NCBI RefSeq assembly: GCF_000508185.1
Contig: NZ_AYOY01000161.1
Span: 1-34,998 of the forward strand
From: Sphingobium sp. C100
Lineage (GTDB): Bacteria > Pseudomonadota > Alphaproteobacteria > Sphingomonadales > Sphingomonadaceae
Direction of reading: 5' to 3'
DNA: 34,998 nucleotides
Shown: positions 1-8,076 of the stretch, piece after piece
Layout: each line of letters opens with the position of its first letter
Numbering within the stretch: position 1 is the first letter of the stretch
The notes under the pieces: generated by a model
What the model was told of the DNA's origin: nothing
Seen by the model: the letters and a program-made list of their open reading frames with translations, nothing else
The model's database searches: none
Translations under genes and position numbers: made by a program

Positions 1-21
1 CGAAGGCTGAACGCGGAAGCT

Positions 22-37
22 GGACACCTCGAAAAAC
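22..37 (+). repeat. Left terminal inverted repeat of the IS5-family element
   Basis: GGACACCTCGAAAAAC matches the reverse complement of 1315-1330 at 15 of 16 positions. It lies directly after the AGCT duplication at 18-21. Confidence 0.85.
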
Positions 38-91
38 TCTGGCGTTTGATCGGCGGATTTGATTCACTTCGTCGGCGATGCGTAGGAGGCG

Positions 92-1177
92 ATGATGGCA
101 AGTCAGCCTGGTTTCTTCGATCTTTCGGACCGGTACGATGCGCTGAGCGCAGCGGGCGATCCGCTGGAGCGATTAGCGGCAGTTGTGGATTTCGAGGTTT
201 TCCGTGGTCCGCTGGTGGCAGCGCTTCGTCGCTGCGTTCGCGGCAAGGGTGGGCGACCGCCCTTTGATCCGGTGCTGATGTTCAAGATTCTGGTTCTACA
301 GGCGCTCTATTCGCTGTCGGACGAGGCCGCCGAGTTTCAGATCAAAGACCGGTTGTCATTCCAACGGTTCCTGGGCCTTGGGCTCGATGGCACCGTGCCG
401 GATGCGACCACGGTGTGGCTGTTTCGGGAACGCCTGGTAAATGCCAAGGCCATAGACAAACTTTTCGCTCGCTTCGACGCTGCCCTCAAGGATCGGGGCT
501 ATCTCGCCATGGGCGGGCAAATCATCGACGCTACGGTCGTGCAGGCACCCAAACAGCGCAATACCGAAGCGGAGAAAGCAGCGATCAAGGAAGGCGGCGT
601 GCCCGAGGGCTGGAAGCCGGCCAAGACCCGGCAAAAGGACCGTGATGCGCGCTGGTCGATCAAGTACAGCAAGGCCAAGATCAAAGAGGGCGCCGATCCC
701 AAGGCGGCTAGGCCGGTCGATCTGGCCATCCCGATGTTCGGGTACAAGAATCATATCGGCATCGACAAAACCCATGGGCTGATCCGCACCTGGGATGCCA
801 GCGCCGCCAATGCCCATGACGGCGCACGGCTGCCGGTTCTGATCAGTAAGGACAACACTGCCTCCGGCGTCTGGGCTGATACCGCCTATCGATCCAAGAA
901 GAACGAGGCGTTCCTGGCCAGTGGCATGTTCACCAGCCACATTCACCAGCGGCGTAAACCGCGGCGAGCGTTGCCTGAGCGGATCGCCAAGGCCAATACC
1001 CGGCGTTCCAAGATCCGCGCCCAGGTCGAGCATGTGTTCGCCGGGCAAAAGAACCGCATGGGGCTGGTCGTGCGCACCATCGGCATCGCCCGCGCTACCA
1101 TCAAGATCGGCATGGCCAACTTGGCCTATAACTTCCAGCGCTTGGCCTGGCTCGAAGGGCGAACTGCGCCTGCTTGA
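92..1177 (+). CDS. IS5-family DDE transposase
   Basis: This 361-aa transposase catalyses cut-and-paste movement of the surrounding element. Residues about 15-135 form the N-terminal DUF772-type domain found in IS5/InsH transposases, with the motif GGRPPFDPVLMFKILVLQ. The DDE residues appear as IIDATVV (first Asp), GVWADTAYRS (second Asp) and QVEHVFAGQK (Glu). A good ribosome binding site, AGGAGG, precedes two adjacent ATG codons at 92 and 95, and either could be used. The frame is intact, so the element may be active. The gene fills almost the whole element. Confidence 0.93.
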   Translation: MMASQPGFFDLSDRYDALSAAGDPLERLAAVVDFEVFRGPLVAALRRCVRGKGGRPPFDPVLMFKILVLQALYSLSDEAAEFQIKDRLSFQRFLGLGLDGTVPDATTVWLFRERLVNAKAIDKLFARFDAALKDRGYLAMGGQIIDATVVQAPKQRNTEAEKAAIKEGGVPEGWKPAKTRQKDRDARWSIKYSKAKIKEGADPKAARPVDLAIPMFGYKNHIGIDKTHGLIRTWDASAANAHDGARLPVLISKDNTASGVWADTAYRSKKNEAFLASGMFTSHIHQRRKPRRALPERIAKANTRRSKIRAQVEHVFAGQKNRMGLVVRTIGIARATIKIGMANLAYNFQRLAWLEGRTAPA

Positions 1178-1314
1178 TATGAACCAAGCGCCACCGACGG
1201 TAAATCCGGCCACTGCGGCACCGGCAATATCGAAATCACCGACAAATACGCTGCAACATCACTCCTTCCACGCCGCCTCAATCCGCACCGTCGACCCTAC
1301 ACGCAAATCCAGCG

Positions 1315-1330
1315 GTTCTTCGAGGTGTCC
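1315..1330 (-). repeat. Right terminal inverted repeat of the IS5-family element
   Basis: Read on the minus strand it is GGACACCTCGAAGAAC, differing from the left repeat by one base. The AGCT duplication follows at 1331-1334. Confidence 0.85.
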
Positions 1331-1428
1331 AGCTTTTTCCGAAACTTGGGTTCGCCTGTCATTGACGCTGCATGAAGCTGAAACACGGACTTTGCCAAGT
1401 CCACGCCGATCATTGTATCTTTTGACAC
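1331..1428 (-). pseudogene. IS110-family transposase, 5' part, interrupted by the IS5 element
   Basis: Reading the minus strand from a GTG at 1428 (an ATG at 1413 is an alternative) gives MSKDTMIGVDLAKSVFQLH and continues to ...EPKFRKKL. This is the N-terminus of an IS110-group DEDD transposase; the Asp in IGVDLAKS is the first catalytic residue. The IS5-family element cuts the frame. The rest resumes at 21-1 as LPRSAF and runs off the window. A ribosome binding site, AGGA, lies about nine bases upstream of the GTG. The gene was intact before the insertion, because the reading frame is restored when the IS5 element is removed. Confidence 0.8.
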
Positions 1429-1439
1429 GATTGCCGTCC

Positions 1440-1510
1440 TTTCCGCTCAGTGGTCCTAATTCCACTATCCTGGCACATCTCAGTGCCGTCTGGGGAGGGC
1501 GGCAACCACC
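1440..1510 (-). ncRNA. Possible bridge-RNA region upstream of the IS110 transposase remnant
   Basis: In IS110-group elements the non-coding left end upstream of the transposase encodes a structured bridge RNA (established for the family). Here the stretch upstream of the transposase start contains three short hairpins: AGTGG/CCACT (1449-1453 with 1462-1466), GGCAC/GTGCC (1472-1476 with 1483-1487) and TGCCG/CGGCA (1484-1488 with 1500-1504). The second and third are mutually exclusive. I cannot define the exact element end or the guide loops, so this is a positional inference. Confidence 0.25.
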
Positions 1511-2009
1511 CCATCTCGTTTGACTGCTCGTTGTCCATGCTCCCGCCTCCTTAAAGGCTGCGAGCTTTCCTATTTCGGTGATGCCGACAAGGCCACGTTC
1601 CGTCGGCGCTTACGGTTTTACAAGCGCCCCCATCTTCCGCCTGCGGGTGATGCCGTCTGTCGGGTACAAGGTCGTATACGCGGTCAGGACAACTCCCCGC
1701 GGGATAGATCTTCGTCGGACAGAAATTCTATCCAATCACACGTCGAGGCCGATAAACTGCTCTATGGTTGTCTCCGGTCCGATGTTGCGTCCGGCTATGC
1801 GGTCGTGAATCCGTATTTCATCCTATCGGGGGCAACCCCCGTCAAACACATCGCAATCGCCCCGGGGCGCGTTACCCCGCGAAACTCTGTATAATCGCAA
1901 GGGCCGCAGGATGGATGCCGAACAGGCGGGTTGCCCTGTGCCAAAAGTCATCATTGCGGTGGGCAGGGCCGCCGATTCTTGTATTGGCAAGTCCGGACAG
2001 ATACCATCA
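1511..2009. other. Intergenic stretch with no recognisable gene
   Basis: Short open frames occur on both strands, but none looks like a protein I recognise and none has a convincing start signal. The right end of the IS110 remnant must lie somewhere in here. A GC hairpin, CGGGGG/CCCCCG, sits at 1827-1841 without a T-tract on either side. It could still act as an end signal for the efflux operon whose last gene stops at 2010. Confidence 0.4.
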
Positions 2010-3497
2010 TTATTTGCTCATAAGGGCTGAAGCTTGACTCCCCGCTTCTGTCCATCCCAGTCCAAGCGACTTATGTATGGCAACATAGCTGGCGGTGAGG
2101 GCCGCAACCGCACTGTGCAGGTTTGCCTCTGCAAGCCGCTGCTGGCGGTCAGCCTCAAGAGTGTCGCCTCTCGAAATGACCTGCCGCGCATAGCGCTGCC
2201 GCATCAGCGTTGCCGCTTCATCTGCTGACCGCTTGATTTCGGCAAAAGCGGCGACGTTTCGCCTTTGCTGTGCAAAGCGCGCAAGCGACGTCTCCGCATC
2301 CTCAAGCGCGCCGAGCACTACCTGCCGATATTGTGCCTCGGCTTCATCGCGACCAGAGCGTGCCTGTGCTATCGCCGCTGACGTTCGTCCAAAATCGAGC
2401 AAGCCCCATTGCAGCTGAGGGACGGCGATGTTGGAAATATTGCCCAGATCTACCAGGTCTCCGATGGACGTGCCGCCAATCCCGAGAATCCCCATGAAGC
2501 TGATTTTCGGAAAACGAGCTGCTTCCGCGACCCCTATCCGGGAGGTTGTGGCGGCGAGATTGCGCTCCGCAGCGCGGATGTCGGGACGACGGCGCAGGAG
2601 CGCCGAAGGGTCTCCGATCGACACCCGCGCAGGGGGGATCGGGAGATCGCGCCGTGGCGTCAATAGCGGATCGAGAGATCCCGGCGCTTCACCGGCGAGA
2701 ACCGCTAGCGCATTCATATATATTTCGATCTCAGCATCGGCCGCGGCGAGATCGCTGATCGTGGCCTGAACCGCGCGGTTCGCTTGGCCGACAGTGAAGG
2801 CCGGGATTGTGCCTTGCCCGAAACGCTGCCGGGCTAGGGCGAGTTGCTGGCGCTGAAGGTCGAGACCTCCCCGAAAAGCAGCGGCGCGCTGCTGCCGGTC
2901 ACGAAGATTGGTATAGGTCTGCGCGACTTCAGCGCTGAGCTGAACCTTTGCGTCTGCAACATTATACGCCGCTGCCGCCGCCAGCGCGTTTGCCGCTTCG
3001 ATTTTTCGCACCTGCCCGCCCGCGAGATCTATTTCCCAGTTTGCGTTCAGACCAAGGTTGTAGAAACGCAGAGACGTGTCCGCATCCTGGGCGGATGAAG
3101 GTGCCGGAACAGGTGTGGGTAGAGTACTTCCTTGACTGGCCTGGAGATCGATCCCGGGAAGATCAGCAAATATGGCCGCGCCCTGAGCACCAGCCGTCGG
3201 CAGGCGGTTTGCTCGCTCCTGGCGTACAGACCCACGGGCTTGGCGAAGTCGGGCCTGCACAACATCAATCGAGGGATTCGCGACAAGAGTGCGCCGCTCG
3301 AGCTCATCGAGAACCGGATCTTGCAGCGTCGTCCACCATTCGGCGAGTTCGGGCTCGCTGGTCGACGCATCCGCTGGTTGACGAACGAATGTCGGCCGCG
3401 GCGCGGCTTGGCCGAGCTCTGGTGGTCCGGAATAGTCCGGGCCGACCACACATCCACCAAGGAGCAGCGGAAGGATGAGACCACTTAACTTTGCCAT
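2010..3497 (-). CDS. NodT-family outer-membrane efflux lipoprotein
   Basis: This 495-aa outer-membrane channel would complete the EmrAB-type pump encoded upstream, carrying substrates across the outer membrane. The N-terminus MAKLSGLILPLLLGGC is a lipoprotein signal with lipobox LLGGC, and two TolC-type outer-membrane efflux repeats follow (Gly- and Ala-rich long helices, with NLGLNANWEIDLAGG and LQWGLLDFGRTSAAIAQA). I chose the ATG at 3497 rather than the GTG at 3503 because GAGGTGG fits the ATG spacing. The gene starts seven bases after the stop of the MFS gene and is the last gene of the operon. Confidence 0.92.
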   Translation of the reverse strand: MAKLSGLILPLLLGGCVVGPDYSGPPELGQAAPRPTFVRQPADASTSEPELAEWWTTLQDPVLDELERRTLVANPSIDVVQARLRQARGSVRQERANRLPTAGAQGAAIFADLPGIDLQASQGSTLPTPVPAPSSAQDADTSLRFYNLGLNANWEIDLAGGQVRKIEAANALAAAAAYNVADAKVQLSAEVAQTYTNLRDRQQRAAAFRGGLDLQRQQLALARQRFGQGTIPAFTVGQANRAVQATISDLAAADAEIEIYMNALAVLAGEAPGSLDPLLTPRRDLPIPPARVSIGDPSALLRRRPDIRAAERNLAATTSRIGVAEAARFPKISFMGILGIGGTSIGDLVDLGNISNIAVPQLQWGLLDFGRTSAAIAQARSGRDEAEAQYRQVVLGALEDAETSLARFAQQRRNVAAFAEIKRSADEAATLMRQRYARQVISRGDTLEADRQQRLAEANLHSAVAALTASYVAIHKSLGLGWTEAGSQASALMSK

Positions 3498-3504
3498 TAC
3501 CACC

Positions 3505-5067
3505 TCAATGCATCGTCAGCGACATCCCCTTGGGGAGCGGGCGAAGGAAAAACACGAACGGAAGCGTCACAAAAGTCGCTACCGCCATCGTCAAGAATAT
3601 GTCGTTATAGGTCATGACGAACGCCTGCTGCTGAATTGTGCCAGCGAGCGACTGAAGGCCCGCGTCCATATTTCCCAGAGTATGAGACATCCCCGCGATA
3701 TACTCCTGCACGCTTGGATCGTTTGCCCACAGCGTTTCCTCCATCCGTCGGCTGTGGAGTGACATACGCTGGTCCTGGAACGACGTCAGGGCCGCCAGAG
3801 CGAATGAGCCACCGAGGTTTCGCGCAGCATTGAAGATGCCTGAGGCATCTCCAGCATCCTCCTTGCTGACTGAGGTAATGGCGGCCTGGTTCAGAAAGAG
3901 CATGACAAAGATCATCCCCACCCCGCGCAGCAGCTGACCGGTAGTAAAGGCTTCGCCTGCGGATTCCACTGTGAGACTGGTGTTCACAAAGCAGCTAGCA
4001 GCCATAAGCGCGAGGCCAGCGCCAACGGCCAGCCTGATGTCGACAACCCGCATCAGAAACGGCACGAACGGCATCACAAAGAAGGCAGGAACGCCCATGA
4101 GAAAGATGACCTGTCCGGTCTCGAGGGCATTATAGTCGGCGATAAGCGACAGGAACTGCGGGATGACGAAGGTCGATCCGTACATCACCATGCCCAGCGC
4201 TAGCGCCATGATAACGACGCTGCCGAACTGTCTGCTCATGACGATTCGCAGCTTAAGGACGGGCTTTGCTGCCCAGATCTGTCCGATCGCCAACATCACA
4301 AACCCTGCTACGGTTATAAACGTCAGCCGGATGATAAGCGTCGATTCGAACCAGTCTTCACGGTGCCCCTCCTCGAGCACGATCGTTAGTCCTCCAAGGC
4401 CAAGGATCAGGCCTATAATACCCAACCAGTCGGCCTCGCGAAGATAGACCCAATTCGTACGTTCGTGCGGCAGGCCGAGCAACAGGAGCAAGAGGAGTAT
4501 CCCGCAGACCGGAACATTGACGAAGAAGGCATAGTGCCAGCTCAAATTTTCCGTCAGCCAGCCACCGAGCAAGGGGCCAAGAACGGGTCCCAAGATTACG
4601 GTCATTCCGAAAAGGGCCATCCCGATGGGCTGCTGGGGTGGCGGGAGTCGCTTTGCGACAATCGTCATGGCGGTGGGTATCAGCAGCCCTCCCATAAGGC
4701 CCTGCCCGGTTCGTCCGATGATCATCGTCATAAGGTCGGTGGCGATGCCGCATAGGATGGAGAACCCGGTAAAGGCAGTCACGGAAATGAGAAGGAGGGT
4801 TCTCAGTCCCAAAAGCCGTTCAAGCCAGGCGCTCAGCGGAATGACGACGATCTCGGCAACGAGAAAGGCGGTGGCGATCCACGTTCCCTCAGTGCCGGTT
4901 GCTCCGATTTCGCCTTGGATCGTTGGCAGTGCCGAGTTGACGATCGAGATGTCGAGGGTCGCCAGCAGTGCGCCGAGCGAGCCGGCAGCAACAGCGATCC
5001 AAGCGGTCAAGTCCGCACGCGCGGAACGAGCTGCGTCTGGAGATGCTGTGACCGTGACCACTGTCAA
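3505..5067 (-). CDS. emrB: DHA2-family MFS multidrug transporter, EmrB/QacA type
   Basis: This 520-aa inner-membrane drug:proton antiporter has the hydrophobic pattern of the 14-helix DHA2 group. Diagnostic motifs are LDISIVNSALPTI in the first helix, the GRTGQGLMGG region of motif B, and the antiporter motif C region GMTVILGPVLGPLLGGWL. It overlaps the upstream adaptor gene by four bases (ATGA), which indicates translational coupling. The outer-membrane gene follows directly. By family knowledge such pumps export hydrophobic or uncoupler-like compounds; the actual substrate cannot be told from sequence. Confidence 0.94.
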   Translation of the reverse strand: MTVVTVTASPDAARSARADLTAWIAVAAGSLGALLATLDISIVNSALPTIQGEIGATGTEGTWIATAFLVAEIVVIPLSAWLERLLGLRTLLLISVTAFTGFSILCGIATDLMTMIIGRTGQGLMGGLLIPTAMTIVAKRLPPPQQPIGMALFGMTVILGPVLGPLLGGWLTENLSWHYAFFVNVPVCGILLLLLLLGLPHERTNWVYLREADWLGIIGLILGLGGLTIVLEEGHREDWFESTLIIRLTFITVAGFVMLAIGQIWAAKPVLKLRIVMSRQFGSVVIMALALGMVMYGSTFVIPQFLSLIADYNALETGQVIFLMGVPAFFVMPFVPFLMRVVDIRLAVGAGLALMAASCFVNTSLTVESAGEAFTTGQLLRGVGMIFVMLFLNQAAITSVSKEDAGDASGIFNAARNLGGSFALAALTSFQDQRMSLHSRRMEETLWANDPSVQEYIAGMSHTLGNMDAGLQSLAGTIQQQAFVMTYNDIFLTMAVATFVTLPFVFFLRPLPKGMSLTMH

Positions 5068-6260
5068 CGCTTCCGGCTTACGGCCTGACGGAGTCGATCC
5101 ATCTCTCCTCTGGCTGAACGCGTATCGACCGTTACTCCAACCGACATTCCCGGCACAAGGAGCGTGCGCACTTCGAGAGGAGCATCGATTGCAATGCGTA
5201 CAGGCACGCGCTGTACGATCTTTGTGAAGTTTCCGGTCGCATTCTGGGGGGGGAGCACCGAGAATTGGGCGCCCGTGCCAGGGGCGATACTGGCAATACG
5301 CCCGGTCAGTTCGACGCCAGGGAGCGCATCGATTTCGATGCCAACAGGCTGGCCGACGCGCATAAGCCCCAGTTGAGTTTCCTTGAAGTTCGCCTCAATG
5401 AACAATCGATCGACAGGAACCAGTGTCATCATGCGTGTGCCGGGCTGCACGAATTGCCCCACACGGACAGCCAGATCGCCCACACGGCCATTGATTGCAG
5501 CCTTGAGCACTGTCGATTCGACGTTGACGCGCGCCACCTTGAGTTGGGCACGCGCGGCCTCTGCTTGCGACTGGGCCTGACGCACCTGCGCGCCCAGTGT
5601 ACCGACACGCCGTTGCGCGGCGATCAGCGCCGCCTGCGCAGCATTGGTTCGCTCGCGAGCTTGTCGTGCCTGCGTCTGAAGCTGCGCGAAACGCTCCCCT
5701 GGCTCAGCGCCTGATGCGGCAAGCGGCTGATATCGCGTAACCTGCTGTGCGGCGAAAGCAGCCTCGGCGCTCGCCGCGTTGAGCTGGGCTTGCGCTTGCG
5801 CTATGGCTGCCTGCTGTTCGGAAATCTGAGAGCGCGTCGTATCCCCCGCAGCCGTTGCCGTTTCGATCTGGCTGGTAATCTGTTCGGTCTGCGCCCGATA
5901 TTCGCGGGGATCGAGTTCAGCCAGAGACTGCCCCTGCCGAACCGTCTGATTCTCGATAACGAACACCCGTTCAACATATCCGGCGATCTTGGGCGCTGTG
6001 ATGACGGAATCTGCCGCAACATAGGCGTTGTCGGTCACCTGCATGTATCGGCCCCGGTTCTGATGATCCAAGTACCAGACAAAGCCACCGATGAGCAGCA
6101 GGATGGCGCCAATGAGCATCGCGAGGCGAACGCGCGGCGATTTAAGCGGCGACACCGCAGATTCGCCGAGGCCCTCAGGATCCGCCGAAACAGTGGCCGA
6201 CTTGTCCGCCATATAAATTACAATCCCAATGTTGCGCGGTGTGGTTCTGTCTTGCAGCAT
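5064..6260 (-). CDS. emrA: HlyD/EmrA-family periplasmic adaptor
   Basis: This 398-aa membrane-fusion protein links the MFS transporter to the outer-membrane channel. It has one N-terminal membrane helix (LAMLIGAILLLIGGFVWYL, about residues 48-66), then a biotinyl-lipoyl-like half (TDNAYVAADSVITAPKIAGYV), a long Ala/Gln-rich coiled coil (about 125-260) and the second lipoyl half with beta-barrel (INGRVGDLAVRVGQFVQPG). The ATG at 6260 is the first start; the ATG at 6212 (MADKSATVS) is equally plausible, and neither has a clear ribosome binding site. It is the first gene of the three-gene operon. Confidence 0.92.
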   Translation of the reverse strand: MLQDRTTPRNIGIVIYMADKSATVSADPEGLGESAVSPLKSPRVRLAMLIGAILLLIGGFVWYLDHQNRGRYMQVTDNAYVAADSVITAPKIAGYVERVFVIENQTVRQGQSLAELDPREYRAQTEQITSQIETATAAGDTTRSQISEQQAAIAQAQAQLNAASAEAAFAAQQVTRYQPLAASGAEPGERFAQLQTQARQARERTNAAQAALIAAQRRVGTLGAQVRQAQSQAEAARAQLKVARVNVESTVLKAAINGRVGDLAVRVGQFVQPGTRMMTLVPVDRLFIEANFKETQLGLMRVGQPVGIEIDALPGVELTGRIASIAPGTGAQFSVLPPQNATGNFTKIVQRVPVRIAIDAPLEVRTLLVPGMSVGVTVDTRSARGEMDRLRQAVSRKR

Positions 6261-6280
6261 TAAGGAGTGATCGGCAATTG

Positions 6281-6291
6281 CATATTATATG
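6281..6291 (-). promoter_or_regulatory. Putative -10 box and small palindrome upstream of emrA
   Basis: The minus strand carries a consensus -10 element TATAAT at 6289-6284, inside an odd palindrome CATAT-A-ATATG (6291-6281). No good -35 box is seen at the right distance, which is compatible with an activated or regulated promoter. The palindrome also covers the start codon of the short plus-strand reading frame at 6289, so a regulator bound here could affect both directions. Confidence 0.4.
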
Positions 6292-6453
6292 GAACCTCAG
6301 CATTACGCAGAGATAACCCGCTCCTTGCCCGCGGCCGCTGGACCGGTCCTACACCTAAGCCGCATATCAGGCTGTAGCTCCCCCAATCTTCAAGCAAGAA
6401 TCAAAAGATACCGAGGAGCGGTTTGCCAGGCTGGTGCACAACACAGAAACTGA
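6289..6453 (+). pseudogene. Possible truncated MarR-type regulator, divergent from emrA
   Basis: A 54-codon frame begins MEPQHYAEITRSLPAAAG and contains PVLHLSR, which resembles the first helix of MarR-family regulators. MarR genes often diverge from emrAB operons. The first 14 bases around its start (ATATGGAACCTCAG, 6287-6300) are identical to those at the start of the intact MarR gene at 12125 (12123-12136). After about 25 codons no regulator-like sequence remains, so if real it is a decayed 5' fragment. The match could be chance, hence the low confidence. Confidence 0.3.
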
Positions 6454-6780
6454 TGGCGCGTGATGCCGAGCACTCCGACGCGAAAAATTACTTTCCCGAT
6501 CGGGCGGTCGTTAAGAAGTGAGCCTCGAATTGGTGTCCCGTTTCAATCCCCACAATTGTGGCCTATGGTGATATCAGCCAGGGTCACACGAAAGGTGACC
6601 CGGCACTTTGATCGGTTGGGCCGCCGTCACCTTGCCTGGAAGCAATAATATAGGTTGTTTCTGGCCCGAGTAGCTTTTCGTTATTCCCGCCCCGGCCCAT
6701 TACCCTGCAATGCCATAGTTCAAGAGATAATGCGCAGCCTCACACAGAGGCGTCGAATTCAATAGCGTCAGCTTTCGTCG
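6454..6780. other. Intergenic region, possible insertion-sequence debris
   Basis: No gene is recognised. The stretch holds a palindrome CACAATTGTG (6551-6560) and a perfect 7-bp hairpin GGGTCAC/GTGACCC (6581-6587 with 6595-6601), followed by CGGCACTTTGATCGGTTGG. This last part reminds me of the non-coding end of IS21-type elements, but I cannot confirm it from sequence alone. The next gene downstream ends at 6781 on the minus strand. Confidence 0.3.
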
Positions 6781-7257
6781 CTAATTTTTGCTCCCCGGAC
6801 AGCGCCGCGCGAGCGCTGTTCCACGAAGAAAGCCGCGGCGTGCGAAGCCGGCGTCAATCGCTGCCGCCAGGCGTCTTTCGGCCGGAGCTGCGCCCGAAAT
6901 CTCCCGAACTAAGCCCCGAAACGGTATGATTGTGTTAACAATAGTTTTCCCTCCAGCCTCGGCCAGCCGACCAGCCCTGTTCTCTTTTTTGTTGTTGCCG
7001 ACCGCAAAATCAGGTCCGAGGACGCTATCGAGCTCCGTAGTTGCGGCCTTGATCTGCGCACAGGATTTCAAGCCGGCGAGACCATATGGATTTTCTTGCG
7101 CTCTTTCCAGAATAGCTGGAATTTCGGTTTTGGCCGCGCCAATATCTTTCGCCGGCTGCGTGACGATTTCCCGACCGCGGTCAACTGTCTCATCTTTTCT
7201 GGCGGGTTGCTCGGGGGTTTGTGCAAGAGCCGCCATGGCAAAAACAAGTATCATCAT
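6781..7257 (-). CDS. Small exported protein of unknown function
   Basis: This 158-aa protein starts MMILVFAMAALAQTPEQ, a short signal peptide probably cleaved after the Ala-rich part. The mature part has DRGREIVTQPAKDIG near the N-terminus and ends with a well-defined segment, IIPFRGLVREISGAAP, followed by AAIDAGFARRGFLRG. I recall this C-terminal pattern from uncharacterised sphingomonad proteins, but no function is known to me. A single Cys in GLKSCAQI is notable. The start at 7257 is preferred over an upstream ATG at 7293 because it gives a signal peptide. Confidence 0.7.
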   Translation of the reverse strand: MMILVFAMAALAQTPEQPARKDETVDRGREIVTQPAKDIGAAKTEIPAILERAQENPYGLAGLKSCAQIKAATTELDSVLGPDFAVGNNKKENRAGRLAEAGGKTIVNTIIPFRGLVREISGAAPAERRLAAAIDAGFARRGFLRGTALARRCPGSKN

Positions 7258-7370
7258 CCGCCCAATATCCTGAAGACAAGGTTGAAAGCACAAACACGAC
7301 CGCTGTGGGGTTCGCTGTTACCTCGCTTGAAATAACAGCGGCTGCCCGCCAGGGCATGACGATCACATTG

Positions 7371-7399
7371 AGTGGCGCCCGTGAAGAACGGGCGCCACT
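7371..7399 (-). terminator. Strong hairpin after the DUF4142 gene
   Basis: A perfect 12-bp inverted repeat, AGTGGCGCCCGT and its complement, with a 5-base loop lies just after the stop of the DUF4142 gene. There is no T-tract, so it is either a non-canonical terminator or an mRNA 3'-end stabiliser. Confidence 0.55.
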
Positions 7400-7403
7400 A
7401 TGA

Positions 7404-7982
7404 TCATTGACCGCCGGTCAATGCTGAAGGAAGAAGTGCCTTCCCATTGGTGAGTTCTTGCTCAAGTGTGGGAACGGCGGTTCCCGCGACTTGCTTCAAG
7501 GCTGGGTCGGTGCCGTCTTGCGCATAGCCTTTGTTGATGGCCCATGCCGCCTGTAGTACCTGGGCGGACTGGGATAGATAAAGATTATCGAAGCTGCCGC
7601 GCGGCGTCTTCTGGAGCAGCTTCACGAGTGCGGCTCTGTCGGAGGAAAGCGATGACGATGGCGCTTTTATTGTCCGCTGATCGTTGCGCAGCGCGGCCAT
7701 GAGAGCTTTCTGCGCGATTTGCGCTTCGGTCTGAACACGTTTGGCATAAGCCTTCACATCGTCACGCTGAGCCTTGGTCACGGCGAACTGCGCTGCTTTT
7801 ATTTGATAGAGGTTCGCATCCGATGCAGCCATCACAAAGGCTGGCTCATTCTGTCCAGCTATCGGTGTTGTGCCGGTATCCATGCTCGACATTGAACCTG
7901 TGTTTGTTGGTGAAACAGCTTGGGCGAGAGCCCCTGAACCTGAAAGCGCTAGCGCGCCCGCGGCCATAATGACTTTCAGCAT
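7404..7982 (-). CDS. DUF4142-family periplasmic protein
   Basis: This 192-aa protein has a signal peptide (MLKVIMAAGALALSGSGALAQA) followed by a helical DUF4142 (ferritin-like) domain: FVMAASDANLYQIKAAQFAV, a KRVQTEAQIAQKAL helix, and GSFDNLYLSQSAQVLQAAWAI. Family members are exported and often stress-induced; their biochemical role is not established. The ATG at 7982 is chosen because GGAGAAGG precedes it at the right distance and it starts the signal peptide. A sigma-EcfG promoter lies about 70 bases upstream, so the gene is probably part of the general stress response. Confidence 0.87.
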   Translation of the reverse strand: MLKVIMAAGALALSGSGALAQAVSPTNTGSMSSMDTGTTPIAGQNEPAFVMAASDANLYQIKAAQFAVTKAQRDDVKAYAKRVQTEAQIAQKALMAALRNDQRTIKAPSSSLSSDRAALVKLLQKTPRGSFDNLYLSQSAQVLQAAWAINKGYAQDGTDPALKQVAGTAVPTLEQELTNGKALLPSALTGGQ

Positions 7983-8051
7983 AATACCTTCTCCGTAGAA
8001 TAGATTTCGAGCGGTCAAGTGGCCGCATCACGTTAAGCGTGACGACGTCGT

Positions 8052-8076
8052 AACGATGCTGTTGGATAATCGTTCC
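8052..8076 (-). promoter_or_regulatory. Sigma-EcfG (general stress response) promoter
   Basis: On the minus strand GGAAC (8076-8072), a 16-base spacer, and CGTT (8055-8052) match the established alphaproteobacterial EcfG consensus GGAAC-N16/17-CGTT exactly. Transcription would start near 8045 and lead into the DUF4142 gene, whose family is typical of stress regulons. Confidence 0.75.

Larger units (their letters stand above)
22..1330 (+). mobile_element. IS5-family insertion sequence, complete
   Basis: This is a complete 1,309-bp insertion sequence with one transposase gene. Its ends are defined by an inverted repeat that starts GGACACCTCGAA on both sides, matching 15 of the first 16 bases. 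The element is flanked by AGCT at 18-21 and again at 1331-1334, which reads as a 4-bp target duplication. Removing the element and one AGCT restores an open reading frame of an IS110-type transposase on the minus strand, which independently confirms the boundaries. The family assignment comes from the DDE transposase inside. Copies elsewhere in the host are likely but cannot be seen here. Confidence 0.85.

Noticed and set aside
356..1213. Long open frame on the minus strand across the IS5 transposase gene
   Set aside because: Its product has no family resemblance and it lies opposite an intact transposase with all catalytic motifs; it arises from the GC-rich codon pattern.
6551..6640. Possible IS21-type end sequence
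   Set aside because: The resemblance is from memory and rests on a short stretch; no transposase fragment or terminal repeat is present.
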